In this document: piece by piece, positions 42,108 to 51,872 of the stretch
How positions within the stretch are numbered: position 1 is the stretch's first letter
Layout: each line of letters begins with the position of its first letter
Assembly (NCBI RefSeq): GCF_002953215.1
Contig: NZ_CP026378.1
Coordinates: 1,036,540 to 1,100,539 of the forward strand
DNA length: 64,000 nt
Source: Mixta calida
GTDB taxonomy: Bacteria > Pseudomonadota > Gammaproteobacteria > Enterobacterales > Enterobacteriaceae
Direction: 5' to 3'
Notes under the pieces: generated by a model
What the model saw: the letters and a program-made list of their open reading frames with translations, nothing else
What the model was told of the DNA's origin: nothing
Database searches by the model: none
Program-made: the position numbers and the translations under genes

Positions 42108-42267
42108 ATATATCGCTTTTGTATTCTGATTAAAATTATATTATTTATCAAACAATTGAATTTAATGTTTAAGTAATTATTGCTCACTCCGCTTCTCTTT
42201 GTTAAAAATTTTACGGAAATTATTGGTCCGGTTTATCTTTCTCATCAAGGAACGAAGGAGAGCAATC

Positions 42268-43236
42268 ATGAGTTTACCTGGTCAATCACCCGGAAAAGGC
42301 ATGCTAAGTTACGATTTTGGCCGGTAGACAGGGCAGGCTGCTGGTGGTCAGAATATTGATTTCGGCTTGTTAGCAAATAATCTGGACTGTAGACGTGATT
42401 TTTATCAGGTCGGCATTATTTATGACGATGGAAGTAAATGTTGGCTTGTACGTCCTTCCCGCCGTATTGCTAACCTAAATCAAAGCCTGGTGAGTCATGT
42501 TATTATCACGAAAGTACCAGACAAAGCACACGGGGCCGCCTCGCAAAAAGCAGTCATAAAATCCCTGTCTTCGCCTTCGCTTGCTACTGAAATTACTTTT
42601 ACCGCGTTTGCCTGTGGCGGCTTGATCGTTACCGCTTTCCTGTCGGCTACCGCCATGGCTGCGATGCCTTTTACGGCAGGGACATCAGGCGCAATTGCGG
42701 CCATAGGCGTAGCGGGTAGCACTGCTACAGCAGTTCAATGTTTCTTTGGCGTCGGACGTGTCATTGCTATGACTAACGGTTATGAAGACCACGTGGCATG
42801 GCTTGATAGTCAGGACTGGTATGTTGCGACATCTACCGCGCTGGATATTCTTTCATTAGCCGGCGCTGGAGCAGGGCTAAAAGGCACCCTGGATACCTAT
42901 AAAGCCATGAAGGCGATTTCTCCCCGTAACGTAAGCGAGTGGTTACAAAATTTGAGTCGTAGCGAGCGCAAGCGACTGACAGAAACAATTATTCGCGCGC
43001 AAAGCCCTGGAATATCTAACGCTGGCGTCAAAGCAGCAATGAAAGCAGGGCGCTATCCTAAGCGCTTCCCAACAGAAACCATCCAGCGGCAGCTACTGCG
43101 TGAATTATTGATTGCGGTAAATAATACCGTCACCTTTGCTGGAAGCGGCGTAACCGGTACCATCCGTAATCCGCAAAACCTGGGTACAAGCGCTAAATAT
43201 ATTATTTCTACAATTCAGTCATTTGCTACGTATTAA
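42268..43236 (+). pseudogene. Unrecognised protein with hydrophobic centre, interrupted by an in-frame amber codon
   Basis: The ATG at 42268 has a strong AAGGAG 7 nt upstream, but codon 20 (42325-42327) is TAG. The same frame then stays open for 302 more codons. Restored product about 322 aa: N-terminal SLPGQSPGKGMLSYDFGR, TGQAAGGQNIDFGLLANNL, a soluble part (YQVGIIYDDGSKCWLVRPSRR), a hydrophobic Gly/Ala-rich region at about 105-168, and a basic C-terminal part. Read in frame, FGR-stop-TGQ would be FGRQTGQ if TAG came from CAG. No good start follows the stop. I do not recognise a function. A small membrane protein gene follows after 8 bp. Confidence 0.75.
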
Positions 43237-43244
43237 GGATAGCT

Positions 43245-43829
43245 ATGTTGTTGAAAGCCGCTCAGGCGCGTTTTCGCTATTGCCTGATGATCGATCGCGA
43301 GATCAAACAGGCTTCGGCAGGTCAGCTGAAGGCCGTGCAGGATAAACTTAATCAGCAGATGACCGGCTCGGTCGGCATATTTAATTTTGCCCTGCCGCTG
43401 GTGCTCAGCGCTTTTTTGATGATGCTGAGCTTTGCCATGATGCAGTTCTCCTTATGGCAGGCAGTAACGCAACTGCTGGGGCTGCCGCGCACCATGACGA
43501 TGGTGCTGCTGGTCATTGGTTCGCTGCTGTGCGGCGCGCTCTATGTGATGCCGGTCTTTCTTATGGCGAAAGGGCGCATGGTTGGACTTAGTCTGCATCT
43601 GCTGCTGGCCCGTGCGACCCTGGCGGGCGCTGTGATTTATCTGCTGTGCGCGCTGGTCGGCGGAGTAAGCGCAGGGGGAAGCCTGATTTGCCCACTGCTG
43701 GCGCTGGCTTTTATTGGCCTCAGCTTTTGGCTGATTCGCACCGAACGCTTTTACTTCTCGCTGCTGTTCGCGCTGTTTTGCCGCGCCCTGCGAAAAGCGC
43801 AAACGGCCCGCCTGACGCACCGCAAATAA
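43245..43829 (+). CDS. Unrecognised small membrane protein
   Basis: 194 aa. A basic cytoplasmic N terminus (residues 1-40) is followed by four likely membrane helices at about 44-68, 84-106, 112-141 and 146-166, and a short basic tail (ALRKAQTARLTHRK). It starts 8 bp after the interrupted gene with AAGGATAG as a possible ribosome binding site, so the two form one unit. Family unknown; could be a partner or immunity protein of the upstream gene product, which is speculation. Confidence 0.75.
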   Translation: MLLKAAQARFRYCLMIDREIKQASAGQLKAVQDKLNQQMTGSVGIFNFALPLVLSAFLMMLSFAMMQFSLWQAVTQLLGLPRTMTMVLLVIGSLLCGALYVMPVFLMAKGRMVGLSLHLLLARATLAGAVIYLLCALVGGVSAGGSLICPLLALAFIGLSFWLIRTERFYFSLLFALFCRALRKAQTARLTHRK

Positions 43830-43850
43830 ACCGGCCCTGCGGCCGGTTTT
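43829..43850. terminator. Bidirectional hairpin terminator
   Basis: AACCGGCC / GGCCGGTT with loop CTGC, short T-run after it. Lies between the convergent membrane-protein gene and the ABC binding-protein gene. Confidence 0.7.
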
Positions 43851-43855
43851 CTGCA

Positions 43856-44929
43856 TCACTTTTTCCCGTACTTTGCCTCCAGCGTGGCGAACCAGGGGGC
43901 GACAAAATCATTGCTTTCGCCCCAGCCGGGAAGAATTTTATTCAGCGTCGCCACGTTTACCGCGCTCTGCTGGCCGTTTAGCGCCGCCTGGTCAATCGCT
44001 GAGGCTTTAAACTGATAGCTGGCGGGCGTGGGTTCGCCAGCGATCTTCTGCGCCAGCAGACGCATATTCACCGCGCCGATCAGCTTGCTGTCTACCGCCA
44101 CCGTCTGTTTCCACGGGCTGCCTGGCTGACGCATCAGCTGTAAATCCTGATTGGAAACGTCGATGCTGTAGAGCTTAATTTCGGTACGGCCATTCTCCTG
44201 TAGCGCTTTGTAAGCGCCCTGGCTGAAGGCGTCCCACGCGCCCCAGATGGCATCGATCTGGCCTTTCGGATATTTCGCCAGTATCGCGCCGATCTTATTG
44301 GCGGTGTCGCCCTGCACGTCGGAAGAGACGGCGCCGATCGATTCCAGCTGACGAATGCCGGGATTTTCCTTCAGCAGCTTTTCATAAACCACCTGTCGGC
44401 GCTCCATCGGCGGAAAGCCCGCTACCCATAGCTTGACGATATTGGCCTTGCCGTTGAAATCTTTGATCAACTGACCCAGCGACAGCGCCGCCAGCGAGGC
44501 GTCGTCCTGCGCGCTTACCGTCACGCCGGGAATAGCGGCGTCAACCGGGGTATCGAAAACCGCCACCTTGATGCCAGCGTCGGCGATGCGCTTCACCAGC
44601 GCGGTGGCGTAGGGCGCTTTGCCGTGCGACAGCAGAATGCCGTCATATTTCTGGCCGATGGCCTGATTGACGAAATCCTGGAAGCGCGCGTCGTCGCCGT
44701 TGCTGAGGAAAGTGCTGACCTTAAAGCCGAGCTTACGTCCCTGCTGAATCGCCCCGGCGACGAACTGGGTCGTGTTGTCGTCGGAGCCGAGGTTGCGGAT
44801 CACCGCAATGCGGATGGGGCCGTCATGGTCGGCGATGGCCGTCGGCACCGGAGCGGGCGTGGCGGCGAACGTCGGCGCCACGCTCAGCAGGCCGACGGCG
44901 ATCAAAGAGAGTGCGAAAGATTTCATCAT
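43856..44929 (-). CDS. Sugar-type ABC transporter periplasmic binding protein
   Basis: 357 aa, with a signal peptide (MMKSFALSLIAVGLLSVAPTFA). Periplasmic-binding-protein type I fold (RbsB-like): IRIAVIRNLGSDDNTTQFVAG, YDGILLSHG, VAVFDTP, and IDAIWGAWDAFSQGAYKAL. Last gene of an ATPase-permease-receptor operon. Sugar or sugar-like ligand; identity not evident, since no kinase or isomerase is encoded next to it. Confidence 0.87.
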   Translation of the reverse strand: MMKSFALSLIAVGLLSVAPTFAATPAPVPTAIADHDGPIRIAVIRNLGSDDNTTQFVAGAIQQGRKLGFKVSTFLSNGDDARFQDFVNQAIGQKYDGILLSHGKAPYATALVKRIADAGIKVAVFDTPVDAAIPGVTVSAQDDASLAALSLGQLIKDFNGKANIVKLWVAGFPPMERRQVVYEKLLKENPGIRQLESIGAVSSDVQGDTANKIGAILAKYPKGQIDAIWGAWDAFSQGAYKALQENGRTEIKLYSIDVSNQDLQLMRQPGSPWKQTVAVDSKLIGAVNMRLLAQKIAGEPTPASYQFKASAIDQAALNGQQSAVNVATLNKILPGWGESNDFVAPWFATLEAKYGKK

Positions 44930-44951
44930 TATTTACCCTGTCAAAAGCGCC

Positions 44952-45950
44952 TTAGCGGCGCGGGAAGTAGGTCATCGCCAGCGCCAACGCCAGCACCAGC
45001 CCTTTAATAATGTCCATGGCGTAATAGGGCACCGACAGCATCACCAGCCCGTTTTGCAGCACGCCGAGGATCACCGCGCCTAACAGTGTGCCGAGCGCGT
45101 TGGGTTTGCCCGCGCCCGCCAGCGAGAAGCCGATCCAGGCGGCCGCCACGGCATCCATCAGATAGCCGCCGCCTGCGTTGACCTGCGAAGAGCCGATGCG
45201 CGACGCCAGCAGAATGCCGCCCAGCCCGGCCAGCAGCGACGCCAGCACGTAGGCCAGCACGCGGTAGCGCACGGTGCGGATGCCGGAGAGACGCGCCGCT
45301 TCGGCGTTGCCGCCCAGCGCGTACATGCGGCGGCCATGTTTGGTCAGCGACAGCGCCAGCTGCGCCGCCAGCGTCACCGCCAGCATAATAATCACGATGG
45401 TCGGCACCTGGCCGAGCAGGCCGAATGCGGCGGGGATCGCGCCTTCCGCCATATCGCCGCTCGGCAGCACCATATTCTCGGTAATCGAGCCGCCGTAGCT
45501 GTACGTCATCGCCACGCCCTGCACCACAAACAGCGTCGCCAGCGTCGCCAGCATGTCAGGAATGCGCAGCACCACGATCAGCAGGCTGTTAAACAGCCCC
45601 ACCAGCGTACAGAGCAGCAGTGTCACCACGATCGCCTCAGTCGTGCTGAAGCCGTACCAGACGAACAGCGAAATCACCAGCGCGTTCGCCAGCGAGGCGG
45701 TGGAGCCGACCGAGAGGTCGAAGCCGCCCACCGTCAGCGAGATCGACACGCCGACGGCGATCACCGTTACGATGGCGATAGATCGCAGAATGTTGATGAT
45801 ATTGTTCGGGTCGAGAAAGCTGTCTGAGGCGAGGCCGAAGGCGGCGATCAGCAGGATCACCGTCAGCACCATTCCCCACTTATACAAAAATTCAAACAGC
45901 TGGTGGCGCAGCGACGGACGCGGCGTCAGGGTCAGATCTTTGCTGCTCAC
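44952..45950 (-). CDS. Sugar-type ABC transporter permease (RbsC family)
   Basis: 332 aa, about 8-10 helices, BPD_transp_2 family. GGFDLSVGSTASLANAL and AAWIGFSLAGAGKPNALGTLLGAV are the family segments. The start overlaps the ATPase stop by 4 bp. Confidence 0.9.
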   Translation of the reverse strand: MSSKDLTLTPRPSLRHQLFEFLYKWGMVLTVILLIAAFGLASDSFLDPNNIINILRSIAIVTVIAVGVSISLTVGGFDLSVGSTASLANALVISLFVWYGFSTTEAIVVTLLLCTLVGLFNSLLIVVLRIPDMLATLATLFVVQGVAMTYSYGGSITENMVLPSGDMAEGAIPAAFGLLGQVPTIVIIMLAVTLAAQLALSLTKHGRRMYALGGNAEAARLSGIRTVRYRVLAYVLASLLAGLGGILLASRIGSSQVNAGGGYLMDAVAAAWIGFSLAGAGKPNALGTLLGAVILGVLQNGLVMLSVPYYAMDIIKGLVLALALAMTYFPRR

Positions 45951-47452
45951 GCAGGGGTTCCTCCGGTGGAATAAAGTAACAGGGTCTCTTCATCAGTGGC
46001 GCTGGCCTCCAGCTCGGCGACGATGCGGCCGTCCCACAGCACGCAGATGCGGTCGCACAGGCCAACCAGCTCGGAAAACTCGCCGGAGGCGTAGATAATC
46101 GCTTTGCCTTCGCGTGCCAGGCCGTCGATCAGGTTGAACAGGTCGGTTTTGGCTTTGATATCGACGCCTTTGGTCGGCTCATCGAAAATCAGCACCTTCG
46201 CGTCGTTACGCAGCCATTTGCCGATGGCGACTTTCTGCTGGTTGCCGCCTGAGAGACGGCGCAACGGCTGCTGCGGCCCGCGCGTGCGGATGCCCAGCCG
46301 CGCGATAATCTGCTGCGCCCAGCGCCACGCCTGGCGATGGCCGTAAATGCCCCAGCGGGAGAAGCTGTCGTCGGCGGTGACGCTCAGGTTCATCGCCACC
46401 GATTCATCAATAAAGATCCCCTCGCGCCGCCGCTCCTCCGGCACCAGCGCCACTCCGCGCGCGACGGCGTCGTGCGGGCTGCGCGGCCGCCAGGGCGCGC
46501 CGTGCAGGCGACCGCTGGCGACGCGGCTGCGGGTGGCGCCGAACAGCGCCTTGCACAGCTCGCTTTTGCCCGCGCCCGCCAGCCCGGCGATGCCTAATAC
46601 TTCGCCCCGGCGCAGCGTCAGCGCGATATCCTGTAGCAGCCGATCGTCATGCAGCCCGCTGATTTCCAGCACCGTGTCTCCCGGCGGCAGGCTGCGGCGC
46701 GGCGGATAGATATCATCCAGCCGGTGCCCCAGCATTTTTTCGACGATCTGCTCTGCGTTCAGCGCCTGCATCGACTCGCTACTCACCAGATGCCCGTCGC
46801 GCAGCACCGTCATGCGGTCGCAGATGGTTTTCAGCTCCTGAATGCGGTGAGAGATAAACACCACGCCGATGCCGTTCTGTTGTAAGCGCCGCACCACGCG
46901 AAACAGGCGTTCGCTTTCGTGCCGATCGAGCGGCGCGGTCGGCTCGTCGAGGATCAGGAAGCGACAGTGATGGGAGAGGGCGCGCGCCAGCAGAATTTGC
47001 TGCTTCTCCGCCAGGGTGCAGCGCTCTACCAGCCGGTTGACCGGCAGCGGCGACTCCAGCTGCGCCAGCAGTTCGCGCGCCTGACGCCGCATCTCACTCC
47101 AGCGATAGCGCAGGCCCGGCTCCGACAGCCGATCCAGCATGATGTTCTCCGCCACGCTGAGCTGCGGCACCAGCGCCACGTCCACCTCCTGCTGCACCAG
47201 ATGAATGCCGAGGCGCTTCGCGTCGCGCGGCGAACGCAGCGTCACCGGCTGGCCGTCGAGCAGGATCTCGCCCTGATAGTCGGCATGCGCGCCAGCCAGC
47301 ACTGCCATCAGCGTTGATTTTCCCGCGCCGTTGGCGCCGGTCAGCGCATGCACCGAGCCGCCTTCCAGCTGAAAATCCACCTGGCTGAGCGCGGCGAAGC
47401 CGCTAAAGGAGAGGGAGATGTGACGCATCTCCAGGCAATTCAACGCGGCCAT
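45947..47452 (-). CDS. Sugar-type ABC transporter ATP-binding protein (two domains)
   Basis: 501 aa, RbsA/XylG-like tandem ATPase. Domain 1: GANGAGKST, CTLAEKQQILLARAL and FLILDEPTAPLD. Domain 2: degenerate Walker A GLAGAGKSE, LSGGNQQKVAIGKWL and VLIFDEPTKGVD. Domain 1 has an unusual signature (CTLAEKQQ rather than LSVGQQQ). The start at MAALNCLEM has GGGAG upstream; an ATG 39 bp earlier is less likely. First gene of the operon; bases 47453-47683 upstream hold no gene. Confidence 0.9.
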   Translation of the reverse strand: MAALNCLEMRHISLSFSGFAALSQVDFQLEGGSVHALTGANGAGKSTLMAVLAGAHADYQGEILLDGQPVTLRSPRDAKRLGIHLVQQEVDVALVPQLSVAENIMLDRLSEPGLRYRWSEMRRQARELLAQLESPLPVNRLVERCTLAEKQQILLARALSHHCRFLILDEPTAPLDRHESERLFRVVRRLQQNGIGVVFISHRIQELKTICDRMTVLRDGHLVSSESMQALNAEQIVEKMLGHRLDDIYPPRRSLPPGDTVLEISGLHDDRLLQDIALTLRRGEVLGIAGLAGAGKSELCKALFGATRSRVASGRLHGAPWRPRSPHDAVARGVALVPEERRREGIFIDESVAMNLSVTADDSFSRWGIYGHRQAWRWAQQIIARLGIRTRGPQQPLRRLSGGNQQKVAIGKWLRNDAKVLIFDEPTKGVDIKAKTDLFNLIDGLAREGKAIIYASGEFSELVGLCDRICVLWDGRIVAELEASATDEETLLLYSTGGTPA

Positions 47453-47683
47453 GTAGGGTCTCCCGAATAAATTAAACAAATGTTTTGCCACATTTTTTAA
47501 TGGCGGCTACAAACTGGCAACAACCGAAAGCGCATAAGCTAACACGAAACGTTATTAGCCATCCAGACATCCAGACATATCAGGGGAAGCGGCGGTGAAT
47601 CGCTGAGGCGATAGCGGAATGCGCCAGCGCTGCGGCGAAAAGGGGGTGCTTTATGCTGGGTTGACGCGGGGCGAAATGGGAAT

Positions 47684-47713
47684 AAAAAAAGGCCAGACCG
47701 GAGTCTGACCTTT
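47684..47713 (-). terminator. Rho-independent terminator of pepD
   Basis: Minus-strand stem AGGTCAGAC / GTCTGGCCT followed by a T-run (A-run on the + strand). Confidence 0.88.
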
Positions 47714-47746
47714 CAGCAAACGAAGCCTGTAGCATGTTAACGCGAA

Positions 47747-49204
47747 TTACTTCGCCGGAATCGCCTTCAGCAGTTCCGTCAGCAGCTGCCAGTAAAGGCC
47801 GACGCTGCCGATATGCACCTGCTCATCCGGCGAGTGCGGGCCGGTAATGGTGGGGCCGATAGAGACCATATCCATATCCGGGTAAGGCTTCTTGAACAGG
47901 CCGCACTCCAGACCGGCGTGGATCACCTGAATGTTCGGCGTCTTATTGAACAAACGCTGATAGGTTTCACGCACCAGCGCCATGACCGGCGAGCTGGCGT
48001 CCGGCTGCCAGCCGGGATAGCTGCCTTTCACCAGGGTTTGCGCGCCAGCCAGCTCGCTCAGCGAAGTCAGCATTTCAACCACATACTCTTTACCGCTGTC
48101 GATCAATGAGCGGATCAGGCAGTTGATTTTCGCTTCCTGCTCGCTCATGGTCACCACGCCTACGTTCAGGGAGGTTTCCACCACGCCTTTCGCTACGTCG
48201 GAGTTGCGGATCACGCCGTTCGGCGTGCTGTTCAGCAGGGCGATAAAGCGGTCGCGGCTTTCAGCGGTCAGCGCCAGCGCATCGCCTGCAACCGGCTCGG
48301 TTTGCAGCGCGATGTTTTTCTCAATCATGCCCAGCTCGTTTTGCAGCGTCGCCAGGTAACCCATCGCCGCAGATTTCAGCGCGTCGATTTTCGCCGTCGG
48401 CAGCGCAAAGGTGACGAACGCCTCGCGCGGGATGGCGTTGCGCAGCGTGCCGCCGTTGAAATCAACCAGACGCAGATCGAAATCGCGCGCGTGCGCGGCA
48501 AGGAAGCGCGCCAGTAGCTTGTTGGCATTGCCCAGGCCGAGATGGATCTCCGCGCCGGAGTGGCCGCCTTTCAGCCCCTTCAGCGTCAGACGCAGATGCT
48601 CATAACCGGCCGGCACCGCTTCGCGCTGCAACGGCAGCGTCGCGGTAAAATCGATGCCGCCGGCGCAGCCCATGTAAATCTCGCCTTCTTCTTCGGAATC
48701 GGTGTTGATCAGAATTTCCGACTGCAACCAGTTCGGCTGTAAACCGAACGCGCCGTCCATACCGGTCTCTTCCGTCATGGTCAGCAGCACTTCCAGCGGA
48801 CCGTGCTGCACGCTGTCATCAGCCAGCACCGCCAGCGCCGAGGCCATACCGATGCCGTTGTCCGCGCCCAGCGTGGTGCCGCGCGCTTTAACCCACTCGC
48901 CGTCGATATAAGGCTGAATCGGGTCTTTGGCGAAGTCATGCACGGTGTCGTTATTTTTTTGCGGCACCATATCCAGGTGCGCCTGCAGCGCCACCGGCTT
49001 ACGGTTTTCCATACCCGGCGTGGCCGGTTTACGGATAAGGATATTGCCGACCTGGTCGCGTTCGCACCAGAAGCCTTTCTCCTGTGACCAGGAGATAATA
49101 TGTTGCGCCAGCGCTTCTTCATGGAAAGAGGGATGAGGGATGGAGCAGATTTTGGCGAAAATATCCCACAGCGGCTGGGGAGAGAGTTGAGACAATTCAG
49201 ACAC
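47747..49204 (-). CDS. pepD: Cytosol non-specific dipeptidase (peptidase D)
   Basis: 485 aa, M20 family aminoacyl-histidine dipeptidase. Metal and catalytic residues: His76 and Asp78 in LQAHLDMVPQK, Asp in TLGADNGIGMA, Glu-Glu in MTEETGMDGAFGL, and IHAGLECGLF. Cytoplasmic. Divergent from gpt across 253 bp, as in E. coli. Confidence 0.97.
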   Translation of the reverse strand: MSELSQLSPQPLWDIFAKICSIPHPSFHEEALAQHIISWSQEKGFWCERDQVGNILIRKPATPGMENRKPVALQAHLDMVPQKNNDTVHDFAKDPIQPYIDGEWVKARGTTLGADNGIGMASALAVLADDSVQHGPLEVLLTMTEETGMDGAFGLQPNWLQSEILINTDSEEEGEIYMGCAGGIDFTATLPLQREAVPAGYEHLRLTLKGLKGGHSGAEIHLGLGNANKLLARFLAAHARDFDLRLVDFNGGTLRNAIPREAFVTFALPTAKIDALKSAAMGYLATLQNELGMIEKNIALQTEPVAGDALALTAESRDRFIALLNSTPNGVIRNSDVAKGVVETSLNVGVVTMSEQEAKINCLIRSLIDSGKEYVVEMLTSLSELAGAQTLVKGSYPGWQPDASSPVMALVRETYQRLFNKTPNIQVIHAGLECGLFKKPYPDMDMVSIGPTITGPHSPDEQVHIGSVGLYWQLLTELLKAIPAK

Positions 49205-49457
49205 GACAGGTCTCCTGTGTCATCGGCGCGCGGCTGCGCTCCGTTGCAAAATTTTCGGTAATCGATCGCCGTCAGCGAATCTGACGTGATGCAGGGAGAA
49301 TAACATCCTTTATTGTCCGCTGTGCAGTCAGGCGCGTTAAAATGCGGCAACCGCGCAATCCGGTGCTGGTTTTTAGCGCGTCAGATCCTTATAATGCCGC
49401 GCAACCTTTTCCCATTGCACATTTTTTAAGCCAATTCGATTGGCCGGGATTCCTTTT

Positions 49458-49916
49458 ATGAGCGAAAAATACGTCGTCACCTGGGACATGCTGCAGATTC
49501 ATGCCCGTAAACTGGCTCAGCGCCTGCTTCCTGTCGAACAGTGGAAAGGCATTATTGCGGTTAGCCGCGGTGGCCTGGTACCGGCCGCGCTGCTGGCGCG
49601 CGAACTCTCTATCCGCTACGTCGATACGGTCTGCATCTCCAGCTATGACCATGACCATCAGCGCGAAATGAACGTGCTGAAGCGCGCGGAAGGCGACGGC
49701 GAAGGCTTTATCGTGATTGACGACCTGGTGGATACCGGCGGCACCGCGCAGGCGATCCGCGAAATGTATCCGAAAGCGCGTTTCGTCACTATCTTCGCTA
49801 AGCCGGCCGGCGCGCCGCTGGTGGACGACTACGTGGTGGACATTCCGCAGAACACCTGGATCGAACAGCCGTGGGATATGGGCGTGGCCTTTATTCCGCC
49901 GATCGTCAATCGCTGA
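49458..49916 (+). CDS. gpt: Xanthine-guanine phosphoribosyltransferase
   Basis: 152 aa, the E. coli length. PRPP-binding motif [12 protein letters not shown]; substrate loop and C-terminal [15 protein letters not shown]. Salvages xanthine and guanine, so it competes for the purines that the hpx/ura genes degrade. The start [10 protein letters not shown] is set by family. Confidence 0.98.
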   Translation: MSEKYVVTWDMLQIHARKLAQRLLPVEQWKGIIAVSRGGLVPAALLARELSIRYVDTVCISSYDHDHQREMNVLKRAEGDGEGFIVIDDLVDTGGTAQAIREMYPKARFVTIFAKPAGAPLVDDYVVDIPQNTWIEQPWDMGVAFIPPIVNR

Positions 49917-49934
49917 TTGACCTGCATCAAAACA

Positions 49935-49958
49935 GCGCCCGGTTAAGCCGGGCGTTGT
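49935..49958 (+). terminator. Hairpin terminator of gpt
   Basis: CGCCCGG / CCGGGCG stem with loop TTAAG and a T-containing tail. Confidence 0.6.
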
Positions 49959-50037
49959 CGTTTCTGCGGGTCGCGCCTCTCTGATCGGTGACGTAAACTC
50001 TGGTGTCATCATCGCGCCGTGGGAAAAGGGCTACATC

Positions 50038-51282
50038 ATGTCAGCAAAAAATCTCAGCGAAGAGCTGTTTAAACCCCGCTTCAAACATCCTGAAACTTCC
50101 TCGCTGGTGCGCCAGCGCCACCATCTGACCGCGACCCTGCACTCCACGCTGGAGGGCGAAAGCCACACCGGCTGGTATCGTATGCTGAACCGGCTGCTCT
50201 GGAGCTGGCGCGGGCTTTCGCCGCTGGAAATCGGCGAGGTACTGGCGCGCATCGCCGCCAGCCGCGCGGAGCGCACCAGCGAGGCGTGGCTGGATACGGT
50301 GATCGGCTATCGCGGCGGCAACTGGATTTACGAGTGGAGCAAACAGGCGGCGTTCTGGCAGCAGAAAGCGCAGGAGGCGGGCGATACGCCGGAGGCGGGC
50401 CAGCACTGGCTGCATGCGGTGAATCTCTACAGCCTGGCCGCCTGGCCGCACATTAAAGGCGACGAGCTGGCGGAGCAGGCGCAGATCCTGGCCAGCCGCG
50501 CCTATGAGGAGGCGACGCTGCGCCTGGACGGGGAGCTGAAAGAACTGACCTTTTCTGTTCAGGGCGGCAGCGCTATCACCGGTTTCCTGCATATGCCGCC
50601 TGGCGTCAGCGCGCCTTATCCTACGGTGCTGCTGTGCGGCAGTCTCGACAGTCTGCAAATCGATAACTATCGCCTGTTCCATGATTATCTGGCGCCGCGC
50701 GGCATCGCGATGTTGACCATCGATATGCCGTCGGTCGGCTTTTCCTCTAAATGGAAGCTGACGCAGGACACCAGCTTCCTGCATCAGCAGGTGCTGCGCG
50801 GGCTGGACACGGTGCCGTGGGTCGATCATACGCGCGTGGCGGCGCTGGGCTATCGCTTCGGCGCGAACGTAGCGGTGCGGCTGGCCTTTCTGGAGGCGCA
50901 GCGGCTGCGCGGCGTCGCCACGCTGGGGCCGATCGTGCATGCGCTGCTGGCGAATCCCGCTCAGCAGACGCATGTGCCCGATATGTATATCGACGTGCTG
51001 GCCAGTCGTCTCGGCATGGCGCACGCCACCGATGAGACGCTCAGCGCCGAGCTGAACCGCTATTCGCTGAAAACCCAGGGGCTGCTGGGCCGCCGTACGC
51101 CGACGCCGATGTTGGCGGGCTACTGGCAGAACGATCCCTGGAGCCCGGAAGAGGATGCGCGGCTGATCGTCAACTCCTCGGCCAGCGGCAAGCTGCTGCC
51201 AATCGGCTTCTCGCCGGTGCTGAATAACTTCGATCGCGCCTTGCAAACGACCTGCGACTGGCTGCTGCAACAGTTGAAGTGA
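50038..51282 (+). CDS. frsA: FrsA, alpha/beta-hydrolase (fermentation-respiration switch protein)
   Basis: 414 aa, the E. coli length. N-terminal helical cap ([15 protein letters not shown]) and C-terminal alpha/beta-hydrolase core with [18 protein letters not shown] and [16 protein letters not shown]; the nucleophile-elbow serine is replaced (YRFGAN), as in E. coli FrsA (FRFGAN), whose catalytic activity is debated. E. coli FrsA binds EIIA-Glc. Located between gpt and crl as expected. Confidence 0.95.
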   Translation: MSAKNLSEELFKPRFKHPETSSLVRQRHHLTATLHSTLEGESHTGWYRMLNRLLWSWRGLSPLEIGEVLARIAASRAERTSEAWLDTVIGYRGGNWIYEWSKQAAFWQQKAQEAGDTPEAGQHWLHAVNLYSLAAWPHIKGDELAEQAQILASRAYEEATLRLDGELKELTFSVQGGSAITGFLHMPPGVSAPYPTVLLCGSLDSLQIDNYRLFHDYLAPRGIAMLTIDMPSVGFSSKWKLTQDTSFLHQQVLRGLDTVPWVDHTRVAALGYRFGANVAVRLAFLEAQRLRGVATLGPIVHALLANPAQQTHVPDMYIDVLASRLGMAHATDETLSAELNRYSLKTQGLLGRRTPTPMLAGYWQNDPWSPEEDARLIVNSSASGKLLPIGFSPVLNNFDRALQTTCDWLLQQLK

Positions 51283-51342
51283 TAAGTTGCTATTTCGCCT
51301 CAGTTTGCTAAAACTGTTAGCTCATTTAAGGAGGTGTAAACC

Positions 51343-51744
51343 ATGACGTTACCGAATGGACATCCCAGAAGCCGGTTAATTAAACGTTTTACCGCGCTGG
51401 GCCCCTATATCCGCGAGAACAAATGCGAAGATGGGCGTTTCTTTTTCGACTGCCTGGCCGTTTGCGTTAATGTTAAGCCTGCACCGGAAAATCGTGAATT
51501 TTGGGGATGGTGGCTGGAGTTGGACGCACAATCCGACCACTTTACCTATCAGTACTACTTTGGTCTGCACGATAAGGATGGCGAATGGAAGCCATGCGCA
51601 ATCAAAGGCAAAGAGAACGAAGAAAAGCTGGAAGAGACGCTGCGTAATTTCCATGAACGACTGAAAGCTACCCTGGCCGAGCTGGAGCTGGGACTGCGAC
51701 CGGCGGAAGGCGCCAGCGAGCAGCCGGTGAAACTCACCGCCTGA
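51343..51744 (+). CDS. crl: Crl, sigma-S holoenzyme assembly factor
   Basis: 133 aa, the E. coli length. [25 protein letters not shown] and [11 protein letters not shown]...WGWWLELD are family segments. Binds RpoS and promotes its association with core RNA polymerase. Preceded by a perfect AAGGAGGTG ribosome binding site, so high translation is likely. Confidence 0.97.
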   Translation: MTLPNGHPRSRLIKRFTALGPYIRENKCEDGRFFFDCLAVCVNVKPAPENREFWGWWLELDAQSDHFTYQYYFGLHDKDGEWKPCAIKGKENEEKLEETLRNFHERLKATLAELELGLRPAEGASEQPVKLTA

Positions 51745-51760
51745 TCGCGCGACGAACAGA

Positions 51761-51791
51761 AAAGGGCAGGCGAATCGCCTGCCCTTTTTTT
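51761..51791 (+). terminator. Rho-independent terminator of crl
   Basis: Stem AAAGGGCAGGCGA / TCGCCTGCCCTTT with a very small loop and a T7 tail. Confidence 0.92.
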
Positions 51792-51872
51792 ATCCTGCAA
51801 GATGGCGAGCGACCAGCGTCCTGTTGCAGCAATCCGGGTGGATTCAGGCCGCTGACCGCGCGCCGCCGCGCA

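Noticed and set aside
50041-51270. 409-codon minus-strand frame opposite frsA
   Set aside because: Antisense shadow; frsA matches its family over full length.
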